This document shows, piece after piece, positions 17,002 through 25,631 of a stretch of DNA of 64,000 nucleotides; the stretch's first letter is position 1; each line of letters opens with the position of its first letter. The DNA is taken from the NCBI RefSeq assembly GCF_002567005.1, contig NZ_NUZU01000010.1, forward strand, positions 154,133-218,132, read 5' to 3'. The notes under the pieces are model-generated. The model was not told the DNA's origin and did not search any database. It saw only the letters and a list, made by a program, of their open reading frames with translations. Made by a program: the position numbers and the translations under genes. This DNA is from Bacillus sp. AFS073361 (GTDB lineage: Bacteria; Bacillota; Bacilli; Bacillales; Cytobacillaceae).

Positions 17002-18384
17002 GTGGAGAATTATCGAATTGAAAAGGATACGCTCGGTGAGGTTCGTGTGCCCATTGAGAAATATTGGGGTGCGCAAACACAACGGAGCAAGGAGAATTTT
17101 AAAATTGGCTCAGAAAAGATGCCGTTGGAATTAATATGTGGCTTGGTTTTTATTAAAAAAGCAGCAGCCAAAGTAAATTTCCAATTAGGAAAACTAAGTG
17201 AAAATAAAATGAAGGCGATTCAAAAAGTATGTGATTCTATTCTTGCAGGAGATATGGATGAACACTTCCCATTAGTGGTCTGGCAGACGGGTAGTGGGAC
17301 TCAATCCAACATGAATGTAAATGAAGTGATAGCCAACAGGGCAAATGAATATTTAAAGGACCTAGGTGCTGGGCATGAAAAAATCCATCCAAATGATGAT
17401 GTCAATATGTCGCAAAGCTCTAACGATACCTTCCCAACAGCCATGCATATTGCTGCATATCAAAAAATCGTAGAAGAACTTCTTCCGGCAATATCAGAAC
17501 TTAAACATACACTCCTGCAAAAGGAAAAGGATTTCTCTAAAATCATTAAAATCGGAAGAACACATTTACAGGATGCAACACCACTGACACTGGGACAAGA
17601 GATTAGCGGGTGGAGGTGGATGCTAGAGAAATGTGAAAAGATGATAAAAGAGGCAAGCCAATATCTGCTTGATTTGGCGATTGGAGGAACGGCAGTTGGA
17701 ACAGGAATCAACGCACCCCCATTATTTGGTGACATGGTGGCTGAGCAAATTTCTATATTTACAGGATATCCATTTCGGTCCTCAGAAAATAAATTTCATG
17801 CTTTAACCAGTCACGATGAGATTGTGCATGTACATGGTGCACTTAAAGCTTTGGCTGCTGATTTAATGAAAATTGCTAATGATGTCCGCTGGCTTGCAAG
17901 CGGACCGCGCAGTGGGATTGGTGAACTTAGCATTCCTGCGAATGAGCCCGGAAGTTCCATTATGCCAGGAAAGGTCAACCCAACCCAAAGTGAGGCCTTG
18001 ACAATGATAACGTGTCAGGTTTTTGGAAATGATGCCGCTATTGCTTTTGCAGCGAGTCAAGGGAATTTCGAGTTAAATGTCTTTAAACCAATTATTATTA
18101 ATAATTTAATCCAATCGGTTAGACTTCTTTCAGATGGTATAAGATCCTTTAATAAAAATTGTGCTGTAGGTCTTCAGGCTAATGAAGAGATTCTTAAAGA
18201 ACATTTGAATCGCTCATTGATGCTTGTTACAGCATTAAACCCTCATATTGGCTATGAAAAGGCAGCGGAAATTGCCAAATTAGCTTTCAAAGAAAATGGT
18301 TCCTTAAAGGAAGCAGCAATAAAATTAGGTCATCTTACGGAAGAACAGTTTTCCCAATGGGTTAAACCAGAAAATATGATATAA
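17002..18384 (+). CDS. fumC: class II fumarate hydratase
   Basis: 460 aa, full length for FumC (CitG in B. subtilis). It interconverts fumarate and malate in the TCA cycle as a homotetramer. The superfamily signature [13 protein letters not shown] is present, as are [22 protein letters not shown] and the [16 protein letters not shown] catalytic loop with its His. The GTG start follows TGAGGTG. It is monocistronic, with a stem at 18391-18416 after the stop. Confidence 0.97.
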   Translation: MENYRIEKDTLGEVRVPIEKYWGAQTQRSKENFKIGSEKMPLELICGLVFIKKAAAKVNFQLGKLSENKMKAIQKVCDSILAGDMDEHFPLVVWQTGSGTQSNMNVNEVIANRANEYLKDLGAGHEKIHPNDDVNMSQSSNDTFPTAMHIAAYQKIVEELLPAISELKHTLLQKEKDFSKIIKIGRTHLQDATPLTLGQEISGWRWMLEKCEKMIKEASQYLLDLAIGGTAVGTGINAPPLFGDMVAEQISIFTGYPFRSSENKFHALTSHDEIVHVHGALKALAADLMKIANDVRWLASGPRSGIGELSIPANEPGSSIMPGKVNPTQSEALTMITCQVFGNDAAIAFAASQGNFELNVFKPIIINNLIQSVRLLSDGIRSFNKNCAVGLQANEEILKEHLNRSLMLVTALNPHIGYEKAAEIAKLAFKENGSLKEAAIKLGHLTEEQFSQWVKPENMI

Positions 18385-18390
18385 AATTGA

Positions 18391-18416
18391 AAGCCCCTTC
18401 CAAGTGGAAGGGGCTT
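18391..18416. terminator. bidirectional hairpin between fumC and the SASP gene
   Basis: AAGCCCCTTCC pairs with GGAAGGGGCTT. The T-rich flank is better on the minus strand (CTTTCAATTTTA), but the stem sits right after fumC and probably ends both convergent genes. Confidence 0.75.
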
Positions 18417-18456
18417 AGCCATAATATTTATTTGTATTTACTCAGATTACTAAATA

Positions 18457-18660
18457 TTAGCGTTGGAATCCGCCAAGTTGAGACTCAGCCATTGCTACTA
18501 GACGTTTTGTAATTTCTCCACCAACAGATCCGTTGGCACGTGAAGTAGTGTCTGCACCAAGATTTACACCAAATTCTGAAGCAATTTCATACTTCATTTG
18601 ACTAAGAGCTTGCTCGACACCTGGTACTAGAAGTTGATTAGAGTTGTTGTTACTTGCCAT
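18457..18660 (-). CDS. alpha/beta-type small acid-soluble spore protein
   Basis: 67 aa with the full SASP signature. The germination-protease site region [15 protein letters not shown] and the DNA-binding block [18 protein letters not shown] are present. It coats forespore DNA in A-form and protects it from UV and chemicals; it is degraded by GPR at germination. Its position next to the yhe cluster parallels B. subtilis sspB. It has GAGGAG upstream of ATG 18660. Forespore (sigma-G) expression is expected, but I could not assign a convincing promoter. Confidence 0.96.
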   Translation of the reverse strand: MASNNNSNQLLVPGVEQALSQMKYEIASEFGVNLGADTTSRANGSVGGEITKRLVAMAESQLGGFQR

Positions 18661-18690
18661 AGTTGAATAACACTCCTCTTAATAAATTTG

Positions 18691-18749
18691 GGGTCAGTAT
18701 GGAGTTGAACCATAATGGAGATTAAACCATCGCCGCCTAGGCCTAACCC
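18691..18749 (-). ncRNA. tRNA-like four-way-junction element upstream of the SASP gene
   Basis: Minus-strand RNA: GGGTTAG pairs with CTGACCC (7 bp, acceptor-like). The junction encloses a mini-stem GCC/GGC, an ATGG/CCAT hairpin with an 8-nt loop, and TATGG-TTCAACT-CCATA, a perfect T-arm (TTCRANY loop). It is about 59 nt, too short for a functional tRNA, and has no CCA. It lies just before the SASP RBS, so it may be leader structure or a tRNA remnant. Confidence 0.35.
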
Positions 18750-18814
18750 ATGTTATCAATAATACTTTGATAAACTTTCTACAAATTGGAGATACATTCA
18801 TAAAACTTTTGTTT

Positions 18815-18866
18815 TGGCTGGATGAGTCGGACTTGCACCGGCTAATACCCTTCTTGGTTTCATCCA
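18815..18866 (-). ncRNA. second tRNA-like element with CCA end
   Basis: On the minus strand TGGATGA pairs perfectly with TCATCCA (7 bp). GCCGG-TGCAAGT-CCGAC is T-arm-like, and the 3' end is G-CCA. Only 17 nt lie where the D and anticodon arms should be. Between the two elements is about 65 nt of AT-rich DNA; 18867-19018 shows only AT-rich upstream sequence of the next gene. Confidence 0.35.
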
Positions 18867-19018
18867 TCGTGTTGTTGAATGGTTGCTTGCTTTGTAATAC
18901 TTATTATGATTAAAACAGAAAGACTTATTCGGGAAATTAATTGGTAATTTATTCCGTTACATAGGGCATGTAAGTTAACACAAACTAAGGTTATCAAATA
19001 AACAAAAGGGTGAATGGA

Positions 19019-19261
19019 ATGTCTGAATGCCCAGTATGTAATGGTTTTCGTGAGGCCTATTTATTATGTACAAATTGCGGTGAACCTATGATGGAAAGTG
19101 GTCGTCTAATGGATTTTTATGATGATTATAGTCCATATATGGAGATAGACCTAATGAAGATGGAAGATGGATATCCTGATACAAATTCAGGTCATAAGTG
19201 CCCCCATGTGTATCGATGTCCTGCTTGTCATCTAGAGGAAGTATTTTTTATAAAAGAGTAA
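19019..19261 (+). CDS. small zinc-ribbon-like protein
   Basis: 80 aa with three CxxC pairs (CPVC, CTNC, CPAC) plus a Cys-Pro-His (KCPHVYRC), typical of a small treble-clef or zinc-ribbon protein. The ATG at 19019 has AAAGGGTG 6 nt upstream, better than the in-frame GTG at 19010, which overlaps that RBS. It has no clear function and stands alone between the SASP gene and msmX. Confidence 0.65.
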   Translation: MSECPVCNGFREAYLLCTNCGEPMMESGRLMDFYDDYSPYMEIDLMKMEDGYPDTNSGHKCPHVYRCPACHLEEVFFIKE

Positions 19262-19284
19262 GCCTCGCTACCAAGCGAGGCTTA
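19259..19284. terminator. hairpin at the end of the zinc-ribbon gene
   Basis: TAAGCCTCGCT with AGCGAGGCTTA, 11 bp, beginning at the stop codon. No T run follows on the plus strand, while the minus strand has CTCTTTTATAAAAAA after it, so it may serve msmX too. Confidence 0.6.
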
Positions 19285-19341
19285 CTTGTCCATATTCTCT
19301 GAATCCAGATGAAGCGCCCAGCGGGGCTTCCACTTTATATA

Positions 19342-20442
19342 TTACGGGCGGATTCTTGATTCTGTTTCTTCATCAAAGAAATGTGCCTTATTCATATCAA
19401 ATGCTAGTTCTAATGAATCGCCAGGATGAATATCTCCACGAGAGTCAACGCGGGCTACGAAATCTTGGCCGCCAATGCTGGAATAGATCATTAATTCTGC
19501 CCCAGTTAACTCGGCAACATCTACTTGAGCTTTAATTTTTGATCCAGCCGATGCATCAATGAAAACTGGCTCATCATGAATATCTTCTGGTCGTGTACCT
19601 AGGATGATTGATTTTCCAACATATCCTTGCTCGCGCAGATATTTCATTTTTCCTTCTGGAACAGCAAGCGAAGAATTTCCAATGACGAATTTTCCATCCT
19701 CTAGTTTTCCGGTAAAGAAATTCATCGCAGGGGATCCGATAAAGCCGCCAACAAAAACATTTTCTGGCTTTTCATAAACTTCTTTAGGTGAACCAACTTG
19801 CTGAATGATTCCATCTTTCATAACGACAAGACGTGTTGCCATTGTCATCGCTTCAGTCTGGTCATGTGTTACATAGATTGTAGTAGTATCTAAGCGGCGG
19901 TGAAGTTTAGCAATTTCTGCACGCATTTGAACACGAAGCTTTGCATCAAGGTTTGATAATGGTTCATCCATTAAGAATACTTTTGCATCACGTACAATTG
20001 CACGGCCTAATGCTACACGCTGGCGTTGTCCACCTGAAAGTGCCTTAGGTTTACGAGTTAAGTAAGCTTCTAAACCAAGAATTTTTGCTGCGTCTTTTAC
20101 ACGGCGATCAATTTCATCTTTTGGAAATTTGCGAAGTTTTAAGCCAAACGCCATGTTATCATAAACAGTCATATGTGGATAAAGGGCATAGTTTTGGAAA
20201 ACCATCGCGATATCACGATCTTTTGGAGCTACATCGTTTACTCTTTTACCATCAATGTAGAAATCACCTTTAGAAATATCTTCAAGACCAGCAATCATTC
20301 GAAGTGTAGTAGATTTCCCGCACCCTGATGGTCCAACAAACACGATAAATTCCTTATCTTCAATATGTAAATTGAAGTCTTGTACAGCTGTTACTTTATT
20401 ATCATAAATTTTATAAATATGATCTAATTTTAACTCAGCCAT
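19342..20442 (-). CDS. msmX: multi-sugar ABC transporter ATPase (MsmX/UgpC family)
   Basis: 366 aa, the MsmX length. Walker A GPSGCGKST (37-45), Q-loop VFQNYALYPH, signature LSGGQ (135-139), Walker B VFLMDEP (155-161) and the switch His in YVTHDQTEAM are all present. A C-terminal TOBE domain follows (PEDIHDEPVFI, AELTGAELMIY). It energises several carbohydrate importers as a shared cytoplasmic ATPase. No permease genes lie nearby, which fits the stand-alone MsmX arrangement. Confidence 0.92.
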   Translation of the reverse strand: MAELKLDHIYKIYDNKVTAVQDFNLHIEDKEFIVFVGPSGCGKSTTLRMIAGLEDISKGDFYIDGKRVNDVAPKDRDIAMVFQNYALYPHMTVYDNMAFGLKLRKFPKDEIDRRVKDAAKILGLEAYLTRKPKALSGGQRQRVALGRAIVRDAKVFLMDEPLSNLDAKLRVQMRAEIAKLHRRLDTTTIYVTHDQTEAMTMATRLVVMKDGIIQQVGSPKEVYEKPENVFVGGFIGSPAMNFFTGKLEDGKFVIGNSSLAVPEGKMKYLREQGYVGKSIILGTRPEDIHDEPVFIDASAGSKIKAQVDVAELTGAELMIYSSIGGQDFVARVDSRGDIHPGDSLELAFDMNKAHFFDEETESRIRP

Positions 20443-20546
20443 TGTAATTCCTCCCTTTATCTTGTTAGGAATAGTTTACAAGCAGCAGAAGAAAATAGGT
20501 ATGGACAGACTGCACAAAGAATGAAAACGCTTTTTTGGGCACTTTG

Positions 20547-21458
20547 TTACCTTTTTTGACTTTGTTCAAATAGAAGACAAGCTAAAAAGACTGTAAAGGC
20601 CCCGTAAAAATCCTTTAATTGGATTCCAGACTTGTCAATAAATTTATCAATTCGATACTGGAGTGTATTTCGGTGGATGTATAACTTTTTTGCCGTTAAA
20701 CTGGCATTTAAATTATTTTCAAGAAAAACTTTAATGGTCGAATACATCTCAGGCTCATCATTAAAAACTTCGAATATTCCTTGATGGATCTTTGGTTTTA
20801 AATCCATCGGCAAGTGATAAGCCACATATGCAGGAAGAACCCGTTCATATGTAAAAATATTCATAAGGGAGACAAGATTGATCAGGCCAAAGGAAAAAAA
20901 TTCTTTCTCAAGCAGGAACTTTGACCGAAGTTGGTCGTGAAAAGAATTAAACTTTCCAACAAAAAAAGCGATTTTGACATAAAAGTCACTTTCTAAAGTT
21001 TCTGACATAGAAATCAATTCTTCTTCCGTAAGTGAGACTATCGTGGCCTCTTCAATAATAATTCCTCGTCTTTTGTTCTCCCAGATGATTATAACTCCTT
21101 CAGTAAAGAATCCCTTTAATGCGGACTCGATCTCAAGTTGATTCGTATCATCTCCGTTAATCTGAAATTGAATGAACCTAAGGTTTGTTTCAGCATGATA
21201 AGAAGGGGGAGGACCATCCTCTAATAAATACGCATCCCATCCTTGGGTATCAGAACTTTGGACACTTGATGGATTCTCAACTAATTGATAAATCGTCTGA
21301 AGAAGGGTTAATTCCTTTTCAGTTACCTCAGATTTTGGAATGCCAATCCATTCTTTTTCCATCTCGCTGAAAAATACATACAACTGTTCTGAATGAGTAA
21401 TTGGTTGATCGGGAAACAAAATGGAATTTTCATAAATAGACAATAATTTTCTTAGCAT
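20547..21458 (-). CDS. PucR/CdaR-type transcriptional regulator
   Basis: 303 aa from ATG 21458. The C-terminal HTH_30 reads FLENNLNASLTAKKLYIHRN then TLQYRIDKF, the hallmark of the PucR/CdaR family. The N-terminal 200 residues are a variable sensory region. An upstream in-frame ATG (21494) has no RBS and sits 5 nt after a TATAAT, whereas ATG 21458 is preceded by GGGGAAA. It lies directly upstream of msmX on the same strand, which suggests a role in sugar uptake; its ligand is unknown. Confidence 0.75.
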   Translation of the reverse strand: MLRKLLSIYENSILFPDQPITHSEQLYVFFSEMEKEWIGIPKSEVTEKELTLLQTIYQLVENPSSVQSSDTQGWDAYLLEDGPPPSYHAETNLRFIQFQINGDDTNQLEIESALKGFFTEGVIIIWENKRRGIIIEEATIVSLTEEELISMSETLESDFYVKIAFFVGKFNSFHDQLRSKFLLEKEFFSFGLINLVSLMNIFTYERVLPAYVAYHLPMDLKPKIHQGIFEVFNDEPEMYSTIKVFLENNLNASLTAKKLYIHRNTLQYRIDKFIDKSGIQLKDFYGAFTVFLACLLFEQSQKR

Positions 21459-21535
21459 TTTTGATTTCCCCATTTTAAAATTTTTTAGTGACATCTAACA
21501 TTATATCAGTAGTTACTTAACCTAATAAATAATAA

Positions 21536-21564
21536 AGGCTAGCCAAGGTTAATTCGGCTAGCCT
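21536..21564 (-). terminator. terminator of the yheE/small-gene unit
   Basis: AGGCTAGCC with GGCTAGCCT, 9 bp, followed on the minus strand by TTTATTATTTATT. Confidence 0.65.
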
Positions 21565-21583
21565 GTTCTTTTAGTTGTTGGTA

Positions 21584-21775
21584 TCAATCGCATTCATAGG
21601 GCGGTTGTTCTTCTTGAAGGTCACGGGCTTCTTCGATATTAGTTGACTCCTGGCGGGAATGCACTGACCCGCCGGACATTCCTTCGTTAATCATTCGGTC
21701 AACATCCATAAACACTTTATCTCTGCCCTCATATGCAGATCCTGCATCCGTACCCATGCTTTTTCCTTTGTCCAT
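21584..21775 (-). CDS. small acidic hypothetical protein (63 aa)
   Basis: MDKGKSMGTDAGSAYEGRD.. is hydrophilic and Gly/Glu-rich, ending EEQPPYECD, with no membrane segment. The start at 21775 is chosen from AAAGGA 9 nt upstream; longer in-frame starts lack an RBS. It is the last gene after the yheDCDC-yheE series, so sporulation expression is plausible but not shown. Confidence 0.6.
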   Translation of the reverse strand: MDKGKSMGTDAGSAYEGRDKVFMDVDRMINEGMSGGSVHSRQESTNIEEARDLQEEQPPYECD

Positions 21776-21857
21776 CCTTATCATTCCTTTCCCAAAACTA
21801 TATTTAGTTTTGCGGAAAAGACAAGTTTTCATGCACGATGGTCATTCAAAATATCGA

Positions 21858-22067
21858 TTATTCATATACATGGTAAAGCATTAGTTCATGGATTTGGCTT
21901 GATAATGCCTCAATCTCATCCTGTTCAGGCACATTTGTAGTCCATTCTATTTTCCCTGTTTGGTGATAAACTCCCGTCACCCGCTGTTTTTTATGATAAA
22001 AGGAAAAATTCCAGCCGGGTATATTTTTGTTTTCAAATAATGGTTTTAATTGAAAGTGCAAGATCAT
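21858..22067 (-). CDS. yheE: YheE-like small protein
   Basis: 69 aa: MILHFQLKPLFENKNIPGW.. and IHELMLYHVYE at the C-terminus resemble the YheE family (B. subtilis about 72 aa), which is always found beside yheD/yheC. It follows the YheC-type gene by 74 nt. The function is unknown. Confidence 0.7.
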   Translation of the reverse strand: MILHFQLKPLFENKNIPGWNFSFYHKKQRVTGVYHQTGKIEWTTNVPEQDEIEALSSQIHELMLYHVYE

Positions 22068-22141
22068 CGCGAAATCCTCCCTTTAATATTCTTACCTATA
22101 GCTTAACTGGTTTGGGAGAATATTTAAATATGAATTTTCTG

Positions 22142-23188
22142 TCAGTTTTTATAATTGGAGAGTTGGAGGAAAATGCTGCAAAGTTGTTCGATTTTCTTTT
22201 CCTCAATTTCCTCTTCATCAAATCTCATTGGTTTGGAATTTACCTCGTAAATATAGTACTGGCCAGTCATACTTACTCCCGCATCAATTGAAAACTCTCC
22301 GAAATAGCCAAATCGATCGGACAGTGCCATTCCGATTTCAGGAACAATTGCTTCAATAAACCGATCATGCTCCTTAGTTTGTAAATTTTCATAGGGCAGG
22401 AGTCTGCCTCCGGCTGGAATATGGGTTGTAATATCCTGTGTCTGTGATTGCCGAATTCCAACTCCTGTTACAGTGTACCCACTGTCTGCTCCGTGGGCGA
22501 GGATACGAAAATCGAAGCGATTCCCCTTGTACTTGGCTGATTTTATTTCCTCTTGAGCTAAGTAATTTTTTGCCAACAATGCCACACCGTGTTTTTCCCA
22601 AAAATGATCAAAGGATTTAAAAAGTTCATGCTGGTGTATCCCGTCTAATTGAAGTCCAGCAGCACTAGTTAGCTTTGAGCGGAAAATTCCTTTACCTTTG
22701 GAGGATTGGGAAGGTTTTAAATAAATGCTCTTATGCTTCTTTTGAAATATGAATAAGTCCATTTTTCCGCGGATAGGGATGGTTTCTGGCAGGAACGTTT
22801 TCAGAAATGGATGTTTTTTAAACACCTCATAGAGCTCAAATTTATCAATAAAACATGGATTGAAATATGGGATATTCTTCTCCTTTAAAATAGAAAAAAA
22901 TTGTTGACATTGTTCGTTTTGTTCTGACTTTCGGAAGGGGATCCGGTTATATACAATGTCGGGGTAGCGAAATTTTTCTTTTATCCAGTGATTTTGTTCA
23001 GGTAAAAAGGTATAGCCTGTAATATGGTTTATACCTGCATCCTCTGGTATAAAAACAAAGCTTATTCCTTTGTGTGAAATAAGCTTTTTTTGTAATGCAA
23101 TAAAAAGCGGGCCATTACCGGCGATAGAACCATCCGCTTTTCTTGATGTCATAATTCCAACCAGAGGGCCTGGATAATTGGTCCTCAT
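22142..23188 (-). CDS. yheC: YheC-type ATP-grasp protein (fourth gene of array)
   Basis: 348 aa. It starts like YheC proteins (GPLVGIMTSRK), then IVYNRIPFRKSE. An ATP-grasp fold is visible as SIYLKPSQSSKGKGIF (ATP loop Lys), NRFDFRILAHG, GEFSIDAGV and the metal-binding YEVNSKPMRF. Family members are endospore coat-associated, and the ATP-grasp fold implies carboxylate-amine ligation, but no substrate is known. Its ATG overlaps the upstream gene by 4 nt, so it is co-translated. Confidence 0.88.
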   Translation of the reverse strand: MRTNYPGPLVGIMTSRKADGSIAGNGPLFIALQKKLISHKGISFVFIPEDAGINHITGYTFLPEQNHWIKEKFRYPDIVYNRIPFRKSEQNEQCQQFFSILKEKNIPYFNPCFIDKFELYEVFKKHPFLKTFLPETIPIRGKMDLFIFQKKHKSIYLKPSQSSKGKGIFRSKLTSAAGLQLDGIHQHELFKSFDHFWEKHGVALLAKNYLAQEEIKSAKYKGNRFDFRILAHGADSGYTVTGVGIRQSQTQDITTHIPAGGRLLPYENLQTKEHDRFIEAIVPEIGMALSDRFGYFGEFSIDAGVSMTGQYYIYEVNSKPMRFDEEEIEEKKIEQLCSIFLQLSNYKN

Positions 23189-24549
23189 TGGATTAACTCC
23201 ACTGGATGTAGTAAGGATTGTTCGGTAAGAAAGACGGCAAATGCCATTGATAATTTTCGGGTTAGCAAATCAAATTCCTCTAATTCAGGATGAGTAAAGA
23301 TGGTTCTTCCAGGCTTGGAATTTGCTTCGAAGAGCCAAACTTCTCCATTTCGATCGATACCTAAATCAAATCCAATCTCACCAATTATTCCTTCTACATG
23401 CCGATCGATTGAGCCGCTTAAAAGCATTGCGGCGTTGGAGAGTTTCTTTGTATATAGTGAACTTTCCTCGTTGGAAAAAATCTCTTCCATTGTCTTAATA
23501 TCTCCACCGCTTCTTGAATGGGTGGTCACGCTGCCAGGTCCTGCTATCTTCGCTGCAATCGCAGATACATGCCAATTTCCCATATCATCTTTATTGGTGT
23601 GGACTCTAAAATCAATAGAGCGGGATTCAGTGCGGATTAAAGTAATCCCTTGTTGTACTAGCATTTTTTCAAGAGATTGATTTGCAAATACGTTTCCCAT
23701 CAAGCTTTCTAAACTCGAGAATTTTCTCAGACGGTTTACATTGCTTTTATCTTGGTATCGACAATAATAATCATCAGTGTGTTTGTCGTAAATAATTTGG
23801 TGAACCCCTAAGCCAAGACTGCCATTTTTAGGTTTAATAAAAACATGACCATAGGTTGAAAGCATCGTTTCGATAGAGGAGAAGGATGTAAATGGTAATG
23901 TATCTGGAAGGAGATTAGACACGGTTTCATCTTGAATAAGTCTTTCATGAATTTCGAGTTTGTTGAAAAATCCAGGATTATACCAAGGGATAAGGTACTC
24001 TTTTTGCAATCGCTCTTTCACTTTTATTAATCTTGGGTTATTTTCACTTCTTCGATTTGGAAGTCGATCATAAATAACATTCGGAAAGGGAATATCAACC
24101 ATTTCCCAACCGTTATTATGATAAAAATAACCTTCAATGCATCCAAGATCCCAATCAATATGCTGTTCTCCAAACACAAATGGTAAGGCGCCCACCATTT
24201 TATTAACCGATAGGAGTTTTGAGAAAAACTGGGTTCGATCGCCAATCGGTTCAAATGGCAGGGAAGTAAATCCTGCTGTAAAAATACCTACAAGTGGACC
24301 GATAATTAGACTTTGGTTAGATAAAAAAACATGAAGTGGAATGTTGAAACTTGGAAATTGAAGTGCTTTTTGAATTTCCCGGCTGATTGAAATCCGATCA
24401 TCTTGATCAGGATGTGGGATAAAATCAACTTCTATTGATCTTGAACCAAAGGCAATTCGTGATAACTCTTTTTCTCTTAGTATTGCAGGAGGACAGAAAA
24501 CTACTAATTGATCATTTTGAGCAATTTCAATGAGATAATGTTTTCTCAT
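23185..24549 (-). CDS. yheD: YheD-type ATP-grasp protein (third gene of array)
   Basis: 454 aa, equal to B. subtilis YheD (453 aa). An N-terminal domain of about 110 residues precedes LIIGPLVGIFTAGF, which matches the start of YheC proteins. IYDRLPNRRSE, HVFIKPKNGSLGLGVHQI, SIDFRVHTN, GEIGFDLGIDRNGEVW and FEANSKPGR form the ATP-grasp core. The ATG has GGAAGAG upstream and lies inside the last codons of the preceding gene (23-nt overlap). Likely mother-cell or coat role by family. Confidence 0.9.
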   Translation of the reverse strand: MRKHYLIEIAQNDQLVVFCPPAILREKELSRIAFGSRSIEVDFIPHPDQDDRISISREIQKALQFPSFNIPLHVFLSNQSLIIGPLVGIFTAGFTSLPFEPIGDRTQFFSKLLSVNKMVGALPFVFGEQHIDWDLGCIEGYFYHNNGWEMVDIPFPNVIYDRLPNRRSENNPRLIKVKERLQKEYLIPWYNPGFFNKLEIHERLIQDETVSNLLPDTLPFTSFSSIETMLSTYGHVFIKPKNGSLGLGVHQIIYDKHTDDYYCRYQDKSNVNRLRKFSSLESLMGNVFANQSLEKMLVQQGITLIRTESRSIDFRVHTNKDDMGNWHVSAIAAKIAGPGSVTTHSRSGGDIKTMEEIFSNEESSLYTKKLSNAAMLLSGSIDRHVEGIIGEIGFDLGIDRNGEVWLFEANSKPGRTIFTHPELEEFDLLTRKLSMAFAVFLTEQSLLHPVELIQ

Positions 24550-25630
24550 AATAGCTCTTCCTTTCTTTTAAATCCATTTGACTTAGCTGCTTCCCATAAA
24601 GCAAAGGGGCAAGGGTTAATGTCTCCTTTACGTTTGGTTGTGTATGAAGGATGACCTTTCTACCAGGCTTCGAATTGATATCCAGAATCCAAATTGATTC
24701 ATCTTTTGCAATTCCGATATCGATGCCAATTTCAAATAATGGTAAAAAAGCATTTTCAAGTATAGGTGGAAGATTAGAAAGAATGTACTCTAATTCCTGA
24801 TGGATGTATTCCTTTTTTGCAGGTAAAAAAGAGGTTGCCCAATCCAAATAAGGAACAATTGAACCACCAGCACTTAAATTGGAAAGGATTCCCCCGGTAC
24901 TTCCGACTCGAACCCCTCTGCCCATTTCTCCCCATTTTCCCTCGATCCCTTTCTGTAAGAGGATCCTAATGTCAAATGGCTTCAGGTCATTATTTGATAA
25001 TTCTAAATACGGCTGCATTAGGTAGGGACGCTTGTTAATTAGTGGTTGCAGCCATTTATTAAGTTTGGTTTCATTTGGGAATATTCTTGAGATAATATTC
25101 TTGTTTTTTTCTGTTTTAACATGAAAGGATTTGTTGTTTTTTTTCAAATAGTAAATACCATTTCCTTGAGAGCCATTAATTGGCTTTAAAATTATTCTTT
25201 TCTTGGAAATTAATTCATTTAACACGATGTTAGTACTAGAAACTGCCTGAGTTGGGGGCAAATAAGCTGATAAAACTGTACTTTTTAATACCTCATAGAG
25301 TTCCAGTTTATTAGGAAGTCCATATCCTAAAAAGGTTATATCGGGTCTGTTCTTGAGCCAAGATACAATCGGAATGCACTGCTTGGAGTAGTCATCATCC
25401 CCGTAAAAACAACGATCATAGATAATAGTTGGAATGGGAAACTCCTTATCTACCCAGGATTTTGTTTGTGAAATGAATTTTTTTCCTTTTACTTTTAATG
25501 TAAGTGGATTTATATTGGCGGGGGAGAAGCGATAGCATTCTATCCCACAGGGTTCTGCAAGGTTTGCAATGTCGTTGATATAGGACTGCTCACTGTCAAA
25601 ACGTATGGTCATTATTCCAAAGGCAATCAA
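24527..25630 (-). CDS. YheC-type ATP-grasp protein (second gene of array)
   Basis: 367 aa from a TTG at 25630, with GGAGG 9 nt upstream inside the end of the preceding gene. It opens MIAFGIMTIRF like YheC. TIIYDRCFYGDDD replaces the usual R-x-x-R-x-x-E motif. The ATP-grasp core is RIILKPINGSQGNGIYYL, FDIRILLQKG, IGIDIGIAKDESIWIL and INSKPGRKV. It is a diverged paralogue of the 348-aa gene at 22142, pointing to a duplication of the yheDC pair. Confidence 0.87.
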   Translation of the reverse strand: MIAFGIMTIRFDSEQSYINDIANLAEPCGIECYRFSPANINPLTLKVKGKKFISQTKSWVDKEFPIPTIIYDRCFYGDDDYSKQCIPIVSWLKNRPDITFLGYGLPNKLELYEVLKSTVLSAYLPPTQAVSSTNIVLNELISKKRIILKPINGSQGNGIYYLKKNNKSFHVKTEKNKNIISRIFPNETKLNKWLQPLINKRPYLMQPYLELSNNDLKPFDIRILLQKGIEGKWGEMGRGVRVGSTGGILSNLSAGGSIVPYLDWATSFLPAKKEYIHQELEYILSNLPPILENAFLPLFEIGIDIGIAKDESIWILDINSKPGRKVILHTQPNVKETLTLAPLLYGKQLSQMDLKERKSYYEKTLSH

Positions 25631-25631
25631 A

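Noticed and set aside
18691..18866. Functional tRNA genes
   Set aside because: The elements lack a normal anticodon arm, and D arm or variable loop; lengths of about 52-59 nt are too short. Reported only as tRNA-like structures.
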